Assembly (NCBI GenBank): GCA_037367405.1
Contig: JAZKJV010000152.1
Span: 620,001 to 684,000 of the forward strand
Direction of reading: 5' to 3'
Length of the DNA: 64,000 nucleotides
Source of the DNA: Ottelia alismoides
Lineage: Eukaryota; Streptophyta; Magnoliopsida; Alismatales; Hydrocharitaceae
Shown: positions 23,667 to 33,419 of the stretch, one piece after another
Layout of the letters: each line of letters starts with the position of its first letter
Position numbering within the stretch: position 1 is the stretch's first letter
Position numbers and translations under genes: made by a program
Notes under the pieces: model-generated
Told to the model about the DNA's origin: nothing
Database searches by the model: none
What the model saw: only the letters and a program-made list of their open reading frames with translations

Positions 23667-24800
23667 TGAAAAATGAGAAGATTAGAGTTGCTAAAGAATG
23701 GCCAGATAAATCAGACTCACTATCGCTGAGGCGGCTACTCGAATCCTCTCATTAGTCAACAATTAAACCACACAAGTAATTAAACAATTAAGAGCCAAAG
23801 TTAAAATTTATTATACCCCTCTAAGAATGTACAAAGGCAAGCAAGTAGGGGTCGAACACAGGAAGCAAAGGAATAGAGCAGGCAAGACAAGAAATCAAGG
23901 CACACTTTTTCTCTCAAATACTTAGCCGAGTTACATTTTTGTGGGTTTTTAATTTTATATTTTTTTATTTTGATTTTATATTTTCTGATTTTATATTTTC
24001 TTTTTATATAATATATATTTATTTTAATCTTTTTTCTTTTAATATATATATAATAAGCTAGATATAGGTTATATATATAATGTAAGCTAGGGTTAATATA
24101 AAAATTAATAAAAAAATTTTCAAAAAAAGAAAATAAAATATTTTCAGGTTTTTAATAATTTTTACTGTTTTTTTTATTTTTTAGGAAATTTTGCTAATTT
24201 TTTATATATTTTTAAAGTATACCCAAAATCAGGGTTTAAATAAATATACAAAATTAAAATAGAGATTAAAAATATAAAATAGAGTCAAAAATTCTCTAAA
24301 TTAATTTTAAAATAAAGATAATAAAACAAAGAAAAATCAGATAAAGAAAACAAAATTTTTGGATTTTTATGAATTTTATAAATTTTTATAAATGTTTTTA
24401 GAGCTTTTCTAATTTTTTGAGTTTTTTTATATTTTAGTGATTTTTGGTAAGAAGGTCAAAAATACATAAAAGCTATTTTTTTAGTAAGTTTTCAAAAAGT
24501 TTTTATAAATTTTATGTTATTTCTTTTGCAAACAGGGACAAAAATGCAAGTTTTTGATTTTTTATAAATAATAAAAAGCTTCAAAATGCAAAATAAAATT
24601 ATGGCATGGAATTACAATGCAACCGAAGCTTAAGTCTATTTTTTAGGATTTTTTATAGCAATGTAGATGCATGAAATAAATACTAGAAGCAAAGAGAAAC
24701 TACACTAATGGCAAGGACACAATTATAATTAGCAGAAAGATCAAGCACTAAAGTGCAATTTTTCACAAAAATATACAACTAAATAAAAAATTTACATGAC
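23667..24800 (-). mobile_element. 5' LTR of element 1, 3' segment
   Basis: It begins (plus strand) TGAAAAATGAG two bases after the primer site and matches 8632-9620 of the 3' LTR from 23838 onward. It is cut at 24800 by element 2; the LTR resumes at 36456. The short boundary of the LTR is inferred from the primer-site spacing, which equals that in element 2. Confidence 0.8.
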
Positions 24801-27755
24801 TGACGGGTCCGAAAATGCCAAGTTAAGAAGTTGTTTTTAATCTTTATGCGTAAAATAATTAAATGTCGTTCGTTGTAGGCGGCGATCGGAAACAGTCAAG
24901 AAATAACCACAAATTTTATTCAATTTCAATCAAGTGGTTTTTATGTTTATTTTACTTGGGCAAGTCCCAAGGTCGATCACAAGGAGGCAAAGGAACAACC
25001 TAGAGTTGTGTCTATCCAATTTTGAGTTCGGTTTTCAAGGCGGTCTTTTTTTGGAATTTTTCAATGCAATATGAGATGCAAAATGCAAGTTCGGCCTATT
25101 TTAGGGACTAAAATGTAAATTTCAATCAAACGATGTTCGAAAAATACGAAACTTCTCCACAATGTAAATGACGATGAAATGAGTGCACTGTAATTTTTTT
25201 GGAATTTTTAGATGTAATATGAATTTTTTATGAATTTTTAAATGCAGACAGAATGATTTTCAATATTTAATTATAATAAATATTAAACCTACTTATTTTC
25301 AAGACTTAAAATTATCTAAGATCTATCACTATGTGACGGATCTCAAGAAAATCCTAAATCTCGAAAATGTGGGGTCTAATACCTATTAAAAATTAAACAA
25401 TGAAATATGCAAAATGATTTTTACAGAGCAAGTTATGCATGCAAATGCAACGATTTTTGGGCACAATGTCAAGCAGAATAATCTCTACAATATATGATTT
25501 TTCGGGACTTTTTAAAGCAACGGTTAATTAACTACGAATTTCAGAGCATACGACGGGCAAAATACGCAATTTTCCACAAAATAATTAATTAATAATTAAC
25601 CACTGACCATAAAAATATCCATGATATGTCAAAATGTAAAGAGTCATGTGAGGAACATTATGCAATTTTTAAATAAATAAGATGATGTCATGTGAAGGTT
25701 TAAATAAATGACAAAGACAGGGGTATATATGCAAATGATGAAATAAGCTAAATAAACTAAATGAAATGCAGGGGCCTAAATGTAATTACCGACAGATGGG
25801 GGGTCTTCTTGCAAATTTCACAGAGAGGCACGTGCGCAGCACGTGACCCTCCTGCTCCTGCTGACGTCGGGCTGATGAGGTGCTGACGTGATCCCTCTCG
25901 TCACGTGCCTCGCACGCGGGGAGGGCCTCGGGCCTGAGCGCCCGGCGGCTGGTGGCGGAGGGCACGGCCTTGGCGTGGTGGTGCGGCGGCGCTTGGACGG
26001 TGGCCTCGAGGGCGAGGCTGAGGACTCGAGCCCCTGTCGGTGGAAGTGGAGCGCGGCGTTCGTCGGAGGGGCGCTGGAGTCGATGGTGACGTGTCGAAGA
26101 CGAAGGCGGAGGCGGTGTTGTCGATGTTGGCTGGTCCAAGGAGCTCCAGGCGGATAATGTTGATGAAGATGATCGTAGATGTGCGGCCGGCGACGGTGCT
26201 GTGGTTGATGGCGGGCCGGCGTTGTTGACGATGACGGTGAAGCTGAAGAACGTCGGAGAAGATGTAGACGTAGCTCGACGGCGATGGGAGGTGGAGGTGT
26301 CGTCGATGGAGGTCGGAGATATCGTCCTTGGCTCGACGCCGAGGGGCGGAGCTCGGCAGAAAGGGCCACGGGGAGGCGCGTCTGCGACGAAGGGCGTTGA
26401 GCGCCCTCGGATCTTGCCGGCGATGCCCAGGCGAGGCTGTCACCCTCGTGAAGCGCTCATCGGTGGATGAAGGAGTCGGGGGGCGACGGGGCTCTTTAAG
26501 TAGGGGAGAGGGAGATAAGGGAGATGGAGGGTGGTTGCGAGGTTGACCGGCGAAGAAGGGGGGCGGTTTGGCGGAGAAGGCGGGGGTCGTTAGGCCGGTG
26601 GGGGAGTTGCGGGGTTTGAGGAGGCCGGTGGGCGCGAGGTTGGGGATGACGCACAGCGGCCGTCCGATCGGCCGAGATCGGACGGCCAATCGTGCGCCAC
26701 GTGGCTATCCAAGGGGAGCTGGGGAGAAGGCGTGGCACGTGCGGAGCACGTGCGCGGGTTTAATTTATTTTTTATTATTTTTTTTATTATTTTTATTATT
26801 TATTTGTTTTTAAAAAAAATTTATTAAAAATGATAAAAATAAATGCTAAAAAACGCTGACACGTGGCGGCCTCTGGGGCAGCCACGTGTCAGCTCCAGAA
26901 AAATCCGAAATTAAATGATTTGTAAAATCGATAAAAAAAATAGCAAATGACCTCGGATCGAAAAAGTTCCTTCACGAAAAACGCTCGTCTCGACGAGATC
27001 TACAACTTTCATGAAGACATCAAAGTCAAAATCGATCAAATGTAAAAAGTGAATTTTTGGGGTATCCCATGTACATAGAATACCTTGATTTTTGGTTTTC
27101 TAATTTTTTTTGTCATTTTTAAACACGATAAAAATCCGAAAAAGTATGGAAAATCCAAAGATAAATAAAAGACACCTTAATCTAATTTTTTTTGGATTTT
27201 TATTAATGAGGAAAATAAGTACATAAAATACAAGGTCAAAAGCCGCGAAAAATACAATGTACAAAAGAGGCCCAAAACCCAACTTTCACATACGAGCTCC
27301 GATTCCCTTGAACTTGATCTTGTTTTGAAGGTAATTGAATGTGCATTAGTTCAAAAGTGAGTAGGATCAAATCGGACACTGGATGGGGAAGATAAGGGGC
27401 TTTTAGTCCGAAAATCCTGAAATTAGGGTTTGGGTTTTTGGTCCACTTACCTGGGTCAATTATTTTTTGTATTTTTTATTTATTCTTGTTAGTGATGTGT
27501 ATACAGTGGAGGTGGTTTTGGGTTATGCGGTGTTAGCATGAAGGAGTTAAAAATAGGGGAAGTTAGGCTATTTACAGGTCATTTTTGGCTTGGATTTTTG
27601 GTTTCTTATTTTATGCAGAAATTAATGCTAAAATGCAAAACTTATGAAATCATGCTTGAATGCTAATTATGTGAAATAAATGCAGAAATGCAGTTGATTT
27701 TGAGGGACTTGAGCTTAATTAATGAGACTTAGAGTGATGAATCCGAGATTCATCA
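24801..27755 (-). mobile_element. 3' LTR of element 2
   Basis: On the coding strand it begins TGATGAATCTCGG after the polypurine tract and ends GGACCCGTCA. It is 2,955 bp. The core (25880-26760) is GC-rich with many ACGTG words; the flanks are AT-rich. Relative to the 5' LTR it lacks about 76 bp at 25828 and about 24 bp near 26757, each between copies of GCACGTGC. Long Pro/Ser/Arg-rich minus-strand frames in the core arise from composition and are not conserved as frames in the other LTR copies. Confidence 0.93.
26855..26893. promoter_or_regulatory. Paired G-box hairpin in 3' LTR of element 2
   Basis: GCTGACACGTGGC and GCCACGTGTCAGC form a 13-bp inverted repeat with CACGTG in each arm. The position is equivalent to 767-805 and 35556-35594. 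Confidence 0.6.
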
Positions 27756-27770
27756 TCCCCCTATACTTAA
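27756..27770 (-). other. Polypurine tract of element 2
   Basis: The coding strand reads TTAAGTATAGGGGGA directly before TGATGAATC. It is intact and identical in its core to that of element 1. Confidence 0.85.
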
Positions 27771-29443
27771 ACCATGCTCGTCCCTGAGCATCAAAAAGGA
27801 ATACCATGAAGTGAAATGAGATTGGGTTCCATACCAAGACCATGAGCTGAAGGTGAAAGTGAAACTAAACTCGACCTTTGGATTAATAATGTGGCGGAAC
27901 TTTTGTGAGACTTAGAATTTTAAAATCAACCGTCCTCAAGTTCTACACATCATTGACACAGTTTCGGCTCAGAAGTCATCTTAGATCAATCCTCTTCCCA
28001 AAGTATACCCTATGAATATTGAATAACCGACTCATGTGTGTGAAGGTTTTTAGCTCTTCCCATTCAGAATGCCGGACTACCATGCTCCTCTCCTCTCCAG
28101 TAACTCGTCCTCGGGGAGTCAGGTATTTCCTTCTAAGGTCTGTCGCGCTGTGTTCACAATCGAATGAGGGAGAAGATAGAAGAAAGAGAAAAGGACTGGA
28201 GGGTGGCCAGTGTAGTCGCCTCTCCTTGTGGAGATGTCCAGTGTAGCCGAGTCTCCACCAAGATCTGCAGTTTTTGAAGCTTGGACCTTTTTGGTCGGAT
28301 TTTTATTTGGTAGAATGCTTCTTTGTATTTGGAATTTTTGATGGTTCTGCTTGGATCTTGTTGTGCCCCTACGGATATAGAATCTTTTTGTTCCGTACAT
28401 TTTTTGGGGTCTTAGAAAAAATTGTGCCCAGCCGTCCATCCCTTTTCCGAAGCTTTATTTCAACCCGTACTCCGGTCTTTAGATTTCCATGCTACCAGAA
28501 AAGAGACTCACACAGTCTTCCAACATCCCGTCTGGGTTGAGCTAAGTGCATAGTGCGAGAGTGCGAATTAATTCCCTATTCCAGAGTGGTACCCAGAATG
28601 AAGAGACCAGGTTAGACACTAAGAGTCAAACGCTGCACATTGTCATGTGGAACTTAAGGAATTAAGTCAAAAAGACCTGAAGCTCTTAAAATCCTATTTC
28701 TCGGTGAAGTTCCTCTGAAAATTAGGTGGATTAAGGTCAAGTCCAGACCACTCTCGGTTTCGTCTCATAACTTGGTTCAGAACCCAATGACTTTTCACAG
28801 ATGCAAATGCATGTAATGTTGGATGAAGTGTAGGTGTGTGCAATGCAGACACAATTTTTTGAAATTTTTTTTTGACATTTTATGCAAGGGATTTTCTTTT
28901 ATTTTTTTTATGCAAAAAAATGGAATAAGAAGCCTCTTTTTTTTTCAAAAATTTTGGGCAAGTCAGTGTTAGTAGCAAAACTTTTTTTTGTTTGTTGTTG
29001 TTGTTGTTTTTTTCAAGTTAGTACCCACCCCGTAAATACATATAGACTTACGCGTAAGTACGAGATATGGGTAAAATATATACAAAGTATATATACAGAC
29101 CCTCCTATACTTAGCGAGTGATGTGTCCTCAGAGCACAAGAAGCGTAAAGAAGACATAGCTCGGGCTAAGCGTAAGGGAGTGAAAAAAATGAAAAGAAAA
29201 ATGATGCGATCGGGATATGTGAATGAAGAGAGTATATACAGGTGGATGTCGGTTCCCCCTATACTTAGGCTCTGATCAGCCTAAGTATGAAAGAAGGGTG
29301 GAAATGGAGTGATCGGGAGTTATGAGAAGAATGATATATACAGATGGCATCGGTCCCCCCTATACTTAGGCCTTGGCCTGAGTAGAAGAAGAAGCTATAC
29401 AAGGAGACCGATGTGGTCGGGAGGGAGGGTGGTTAGCCGATGA
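27771..29443 (-). mobile_element. 3' non-coding interior of element 2
   Basis: No gene is supported. Blocks at 28080-28260 (CTCGGGGAGTCAGG; CCAGTGTAG repeats) resemble 12740-12860 of element 1, showing shared 3' untranslated ancestry. Stem-loop units lie at 29101-29385. Confidence 0.6.
29101..29385 (-). repeat. Stem-loop array with polypurine-like arms (element 2)
   Basis: A full stem-loop at 29255-29288 pairs CTATACTTAGGCT with AGCCTAAGTAT. A shortened unit lies at 29354-29385 (CCCCCCTATACTTAGGCC, distal arm decayed) and a half unit at 29101-29116. On the coding strand these read CCTAAGTATAGGGGG, like the polypurine tract 1.5 kb downstream. Confidence 0.7.
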
Positions 29444-30545
29444 TTAAGGCGGTTTTCGGCTGATCTTTTTGTGAGCCTGTGGTGGGAGATCGTAGTGATG
29501 AGATGGAGATGAGGCATATGATTCCCAACTATTGTCAGTGTCATCCTCAGACAAATTATGATGGATAGTAGATGAATTGTTTGAGTCAGATGAAAGATAT
29601 CCATCATCAGAGTTATCCTCAGAGGAGTAGTATTTGAAAGTGGACATACTCCAAGTATTCTGGTCTTTTTGTTTCTTCAGTTGTTTCCTCAGACTTCGTT
29701 CCTTCTTGGGGTCAGTCGGTTTGTCCTCAGATGAATACTCAGAAGCACCGGTCTCAGTCAGCTCATACGAAAGAATTCCAGTGTACTTGAAGAATGCAGG
29801 AGCATCAGCTTTGGATGAGTAGTAGTTAGGAACGGGAGTTGTCCAACGAGGATTGAATTTTGGATCCTTACGAAGATATGGCTTTAGGGCTGCCGAACAG
29901 ACTTCACTCATGTAAACCATCTTTTCCGGACCTGATGAGGGATCATCAACTGATTCCTCTTCCGAAAGGTCAAAGGTGGCTCTCTTTTTATTTCGTCGTG
30001 AAGGTATCGGTTCACTCGAATATCCAGATGAATAGCCATTAGTATTTTCCTTGGTCAGTGTTTGGTCTGCGTGCTTGCTCTTAGTCTACCGAATGTTTGA
30101 GCACTCTCGATTTGGGATGACTTGGTCAAGATATTCAGAGAATGTTGCTCCAGGGTGTGACCATGCATATGTCTCAGGATCGTAGTAGAAAGATTTGTCT
30201 ATTTTGAGATCCTCGGGAATTTGAATATTGGGGAGAGTCTCTGCATGTTCTTTCTCAACTGATTCGATGTTGGCGCATTCCTGTGTCGAGTTGATGTAAT
30301 CCATGTAGTCAGAGTAGGTTGACCCAGGGTGTGCCCATGCATAAGTCTCCGGATCATATGATTCATATACATGATTGTCCATGGTGAGAGCAGCTGGGAA
30401 TGGAGCAGGGGGGAGATTTTCTAAACCAATAGTCTCATCAACAACCGCTATCTCAGGTGTGGTTGCAGGGTAGGGCTCTTCTACCGCTTCATGGTTACGG
30501 TTGTTGGGGACTTCGTGGGCTGCCTCAGAAGATCTGGTTCCTCAA
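29444..30545 (-). pseudogene. Element 2 third frame: acidic tail with internal repeat, one stop
   Basis: The frame opens inside the end of the protease-like ORF (-1 relative to it, from about 30545). It reads SSEAAHEVPNNRNHEAVEEP and continues to a TAG at 30086-30088. The same frame then runs on to a final stop at 29444. The first part holds two copies of YDPETYAWxHPG (about 30355 and 30190), 57-60 residues apart. The second part is Ser/Asp/Glu-rich with basic patches (KKERSLRKQLKKQK) and ends KISRKPP. No known domain is recognised. It sits where pol would be in an autonomous element. The single TAG and the frame offset suggest early decay; readthrough is possible but unproven. Confidence 0.5.
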
Positions 30546-31224
30546 AGATAGGGTCAGATTTAAGTGCTTCCAATGCTGTGAAATTGATTTCCCGAGTCTC
30601 ACAATCGATACTCGCCTTGGCCAATGCCAAGAATGGCTTTCCGAGAATGATTGGAGACTGGGTAAATTCTCCTTGATGCTCAATATCAATGATCGTGAAT
30701 TCTACCTTGAGTGGAGCACCTTGGAATTTCATGATGACAGAAATGGTTCCTCTCGGCCTTTTTATCGATCGGTCTGCCAATTGGACAATCTCTCGTATCT
30801 TCCGAATAGGTCCGAGTTTGAGTTCGTGAAATACCGAGGTCGGGAGGATATTAATCGGTGAATCGTCATCAATCCGAGCATGGGTAAAAATTGTGTCTTT
30901 GATTTCACAGTCAAATCTGGGCAACCGCTTCACTATGCGGCTCTTGGTTTTTCTCCTCAACACCAAGGAGGAGGCCATTGACAAGATATGTCTTTCGATC
31001 TTTGTTCGTATCCTACCCGACTTTTTGTTCATTAATTTATCTGTTATAAATCTTTTAAGGTCGGGGAAGTGTTCAATGGTCTGGATAAAAGGAAGTTCAA
31101 ATATCAAGCGTTTCTCCAGTGCTTCCCGTATAGTCGGATCCAAATTTCGCAGATCATCTTCAGTTTTAATTTTTATGAAATTTTCTGAATTTTCAATTTT
31201 TTTGTGGTTTTCAAATATTTCCAT
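30481..31224 (-). CDS. Retropepsin-like ORF of element 2 (altered active site)
   Basis: This 247-residue frame has an N-terminal helical, charged third and then a protease-like segment: IDDDSPINILPTSVFHELKLG, VQLADRSIKRPRGTISVIM, and the C-terminal hydrophobic motif SPIILGKPFLALAKASID. These align with the protease of element 1 (LLDSGSSVNLMPTSL ... PIILGRPFLR). The catalytic D-S/T-G is D-D-D here: the Asp remains but the Gly and Ser/Thr are replaced, so proteolytic activity is doubtful. The ORF starts inside the upstream ORF, 52 nt before that ORF's stop, in the -1 frame. Expression as a frameshift fusion is possible. The similarity is recognised by eye from the conserved order of motifs. Confidence 0.7.
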   Translation of the reverse strand: MEIFENHKKIENSENFIKIKTEDDLRNLDPTIREALEKRLIFELPFIQTIEHFPDLKRFITDKLMNKKSGRIRTKIERHILSMASSLVLRRKTKSRIVKRLPRFDCEIKDTIFTHARIDDDSPINILPTSVFHELKLGPIRKIREIVQLADRSIKRPRGTISVIMKFQGAPLKVEFTIIDIEHQGEFTQSPIILGKPFLALAKASIDCETREINFTALEALKSDPIFEEPDLLRQPTKSPTTVTMKR

Positions 31225-32207
31225 TTTTTGGTATTTTCTGGGTGGTGTGGGGGTGTGGGGTGTTCTTCAGACGAAGAAGGGCTCTGGTGTTCAGGGTGAC
31301 GGTCAGTAGCATAATCATTTTCAGAATTATCCATAGGTCCCTGAATATCCTCAGAATTTTCAATCTCAGATCCAGTTATTTCCTCATTCATTTTACTGTC
31401 CGAGCCACCATAGAATGCGATGAATCGATCGATAAATTTTTGAAATCTCTCCTCTATTGAATTGAATTTCTTATTTATCCTCGAAATATCCTCCTCAAGA
31501 TTTGGTTCATGATTAATTATGGGAGCAGTAGGTGTATGTTCGATAATTTCATCTTCCGTTTTTCCCTTTGTGCTGAAAGGAGAGCTTCTTGGAATATCCG
31601 AAATATGATCATTATTTTCTGAAAATTTCTCCTCAAAAGTAATGGAAGGAGGCTGCTCATATGGTTCAGACATGTGTCGTTGATTGGTCAGACCTTGATA
31701 TTGTGGAGTCAACATACAGGGTTTATGTATTTCTAAGCGGTCAGTCCAGTCCTCTGTATGAGTATCATGTCTGACGAGGGGTCTATCATGGTCAATCCAA
31801 TGTCGATGATTATTCAGTGCATGTCTATCCATCTGAGTTTGGTTTCTCTGCCAGTCATGAGATTTGAAGGGATCTTGATCTTGAAAAGTTTTATTGGCGA
31901 GAAACTGACAATAAGGCGATTCAGTCCAAGATGGTAGGTGGTCATTTGCGGTTGGGTGGTTCGAATAGAAATTTAATGAGGAGGCCCAATTTATCTGCGG
32001 GTGAAAGCCTCCCGCAAATGTTGGAGGATTATCGAAAGAAGGGGATTGAGTTGATTTGGGCCTAACCGAAACAAATTCATTTTCATAGTATAGCTCTGAT
32101 GGGTGTTCGATCATTTTTGAGAGAAATGGGGAGTTGGATTTGTGAGAGTTTTTGGACAAGAGTTCCATTATGAGGTTTAAATCAAGAGAGGGAAGAGATG
32201 ATTGCAC
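31173..32207 (-). CDS. Gag-position ORF of element 2, function unknown
   Basis: This intact 344-residue frame is the first ORF after the leader and starts at the ATG at 32207. It is hydrophilic, rich in Ser, Pro, His, Asn and Glu. A predicted amphipathic helical stretch (EEDISRINKKFNSIEERFQK) lies at about residues 240-262 and acidic/Pro-His-rich sequence follows. I see neither the gypsy Gag core nor a CCHC knuckle, so a Gag role rests on position only. It overlaps the retropepsin-like ORF by 52 nt (about 100 nt of shared open frame), and the overlap contains an A7 run. Intactness over 1 kb in a sequence with AT-rich neighbours suggests recent coding selection. Confidence 0.6.
   Translation of the reverse strand: MQSSLPSLDLNLIMELLSKNSHKSNSPFLSKMIEHPSELYYENEFVSVRPKSTQSPSFDNPPTFAGGFHPQINWASSLNFYSNHPTANDHLPSWTESPYCQFLANKTFQDQDPFKSHDWQRNQTQMDRHALNNHRHWIDHDRPLVRHDTHTEDWTDRLEIHKPCMLTPQYQGLTNQRHMSEPYEQPPSITFEEKFSENNDHISDIPRSSPFSTKGKTEDEIIEHTPTAPIINHEPNLEEDISRINKKFNSIEERFQKFIDRFIAFYGGSDSKMNEEITGSEIENSEDIQGPMDNSENDYATDRHPEHQSPSSSEEHPTPPHHPENTKKWKYLKTTKKLKIQKIS
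31197..31203 (-). promoter_or_regulatory. Candidate -1 frameshift site (A AAA AAA)
   Basis: The coding strand reads CC ACA AAA AAA TTG in the frame of the upstream ORF, so the seven A residues fit the X XXY YYZ slippery pattern. Slipping back one base enters the protease-like frame (CAC AAA AAA ATT GAA). It lies about 24 nt before the stop of the upstream ORF. No strong downstream stem-loop was found by eye, and A runs are common in such DNA, so the call is tentative. Confidence 0.35.
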
Positions 32208-33400
32208 GGGATAGTCAAGAGAATTTTTATCGAATGTGCGGCTATTGATCTTGAAATCGGTTCACGCACACCAATGCAAACACAATTCAAACCCCGAGTT
32301 CACCAACTCACACAATGAAGCCGTAAGAGTTCGGCTATTATCTTTTCAATTTTAGTTGGTGATAAATTCAATCTTGCAAGCCGTTTAAACGAGCTGTTAG
32401 GTTTGGAGCTGGGCTCTATCCTAGTGTGCGTCTCTCTCCTCGCTGCAAGATAAAATCAAACAATGTCGGGGTTGCTCTCCCGCAGAAATTCTTGATTTTA
32501 TAGATTTTTAAGATCGACTATATTTAGCAGTCCTAATTTTATTGAGGCGATCACTGAAGAATTTAGATGAGCACAAATACACGTCTACCGTCCAGTCCCA
32601 ATTTCCTTTAGATTTATGTGATAAAATAAGAGGGAGGAATTCGAGAAAAGCTGATGCACGTAGAAAACTATGATGAATGCTCAGTTAGAAGACTTACAAT
32701 GAGTCCTCGCAATCTCCATGTGGGATGCTAGACAGAATTAAAAAATTATTCTAAATGCGTGCACGCCGATGAAAACCCGCACCTAAGTAGAAAGTTCTAT
32801 TAGCGGGAAGAATTGAATTAAATTTGGCTAAGTTGAACGATCTAATGTGCGTCTCAGTTAGAGTGCAGTGTGGCTTAAGATCCTACGAGCACAATCAAAA
32901 ATAAAAATGCTCTAAGAGCCGTATGTGCAGGTCTATCTTAATCGCCACTCAAGTCGGGCCCCACCCTCTCCAGAGAGTGAAACAGGCCACGACACACCAC
33001 AAATAAAGTTCAAGGTCTTTTTACACACGCGAGAGTCCAAACGGACACCGCTATAAATGAGCAGAAATTAAAAGTGCAGAAATTAAAAACCTAGACTCTA
33101 CTCTCTCTCACGACTCGACTCGATCTTATCTTAATTGCGGTTTCTTCGGGTGTCGGTGAAGATGCGTCGGTTTCTTGAAAAACCGCTCCACGTGCGCCGG
33201 GTACCTCGCAAGAAAAATAAGAGAGATGGGTGTAAGAGAGTGACTCAGAAAATACTCAAAAATAAAATAAATGAAATAAATGCTGAAAAATAAATACAAG
33301 AATTAAAATGGGATTTACAGTGAAAAATTCGGGGGTCAGACTACCCGAATTCGGAAAACCGAACAAAAATTTTCAAAACAAAAAACTAAGTCGTTTGCCT
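32208..33400 (-). mobile_element. 5' leader of element 2
   Basis: This 1.2 kb stretch between primer site and first ORF has no supported gene. Patches at 32299-32345 and 32670-32727 match the leader of element 1. Confidence 0.6.
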
Positions 33401-33417
33401 CCCCGGCAACGGCGCCA
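33401..33417 (-). other. tRNA-Asp primer binding site of element 2
   Basis: The plus strand reads CCCCGGCAACGGCGCCA, a 17-nt perfect match to the 3' end of plant tRNA-Asp(GUC). It lies two bases from the LTR edge at 33420. Confidence 0.92.
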
Positions 33418-33419
33418 TC

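Noticed and set aside
25818..26689. Long Pro/Ser/Arg-rich minus-strand reading frames in the element 2 3' LTR (183 and 262 residues)
   Set aside because: They lie in the GC-rich LTR core, overlap in several frames on both strands, and break up in the 5' LTR copy (34376-35451). No domain is recognisable.
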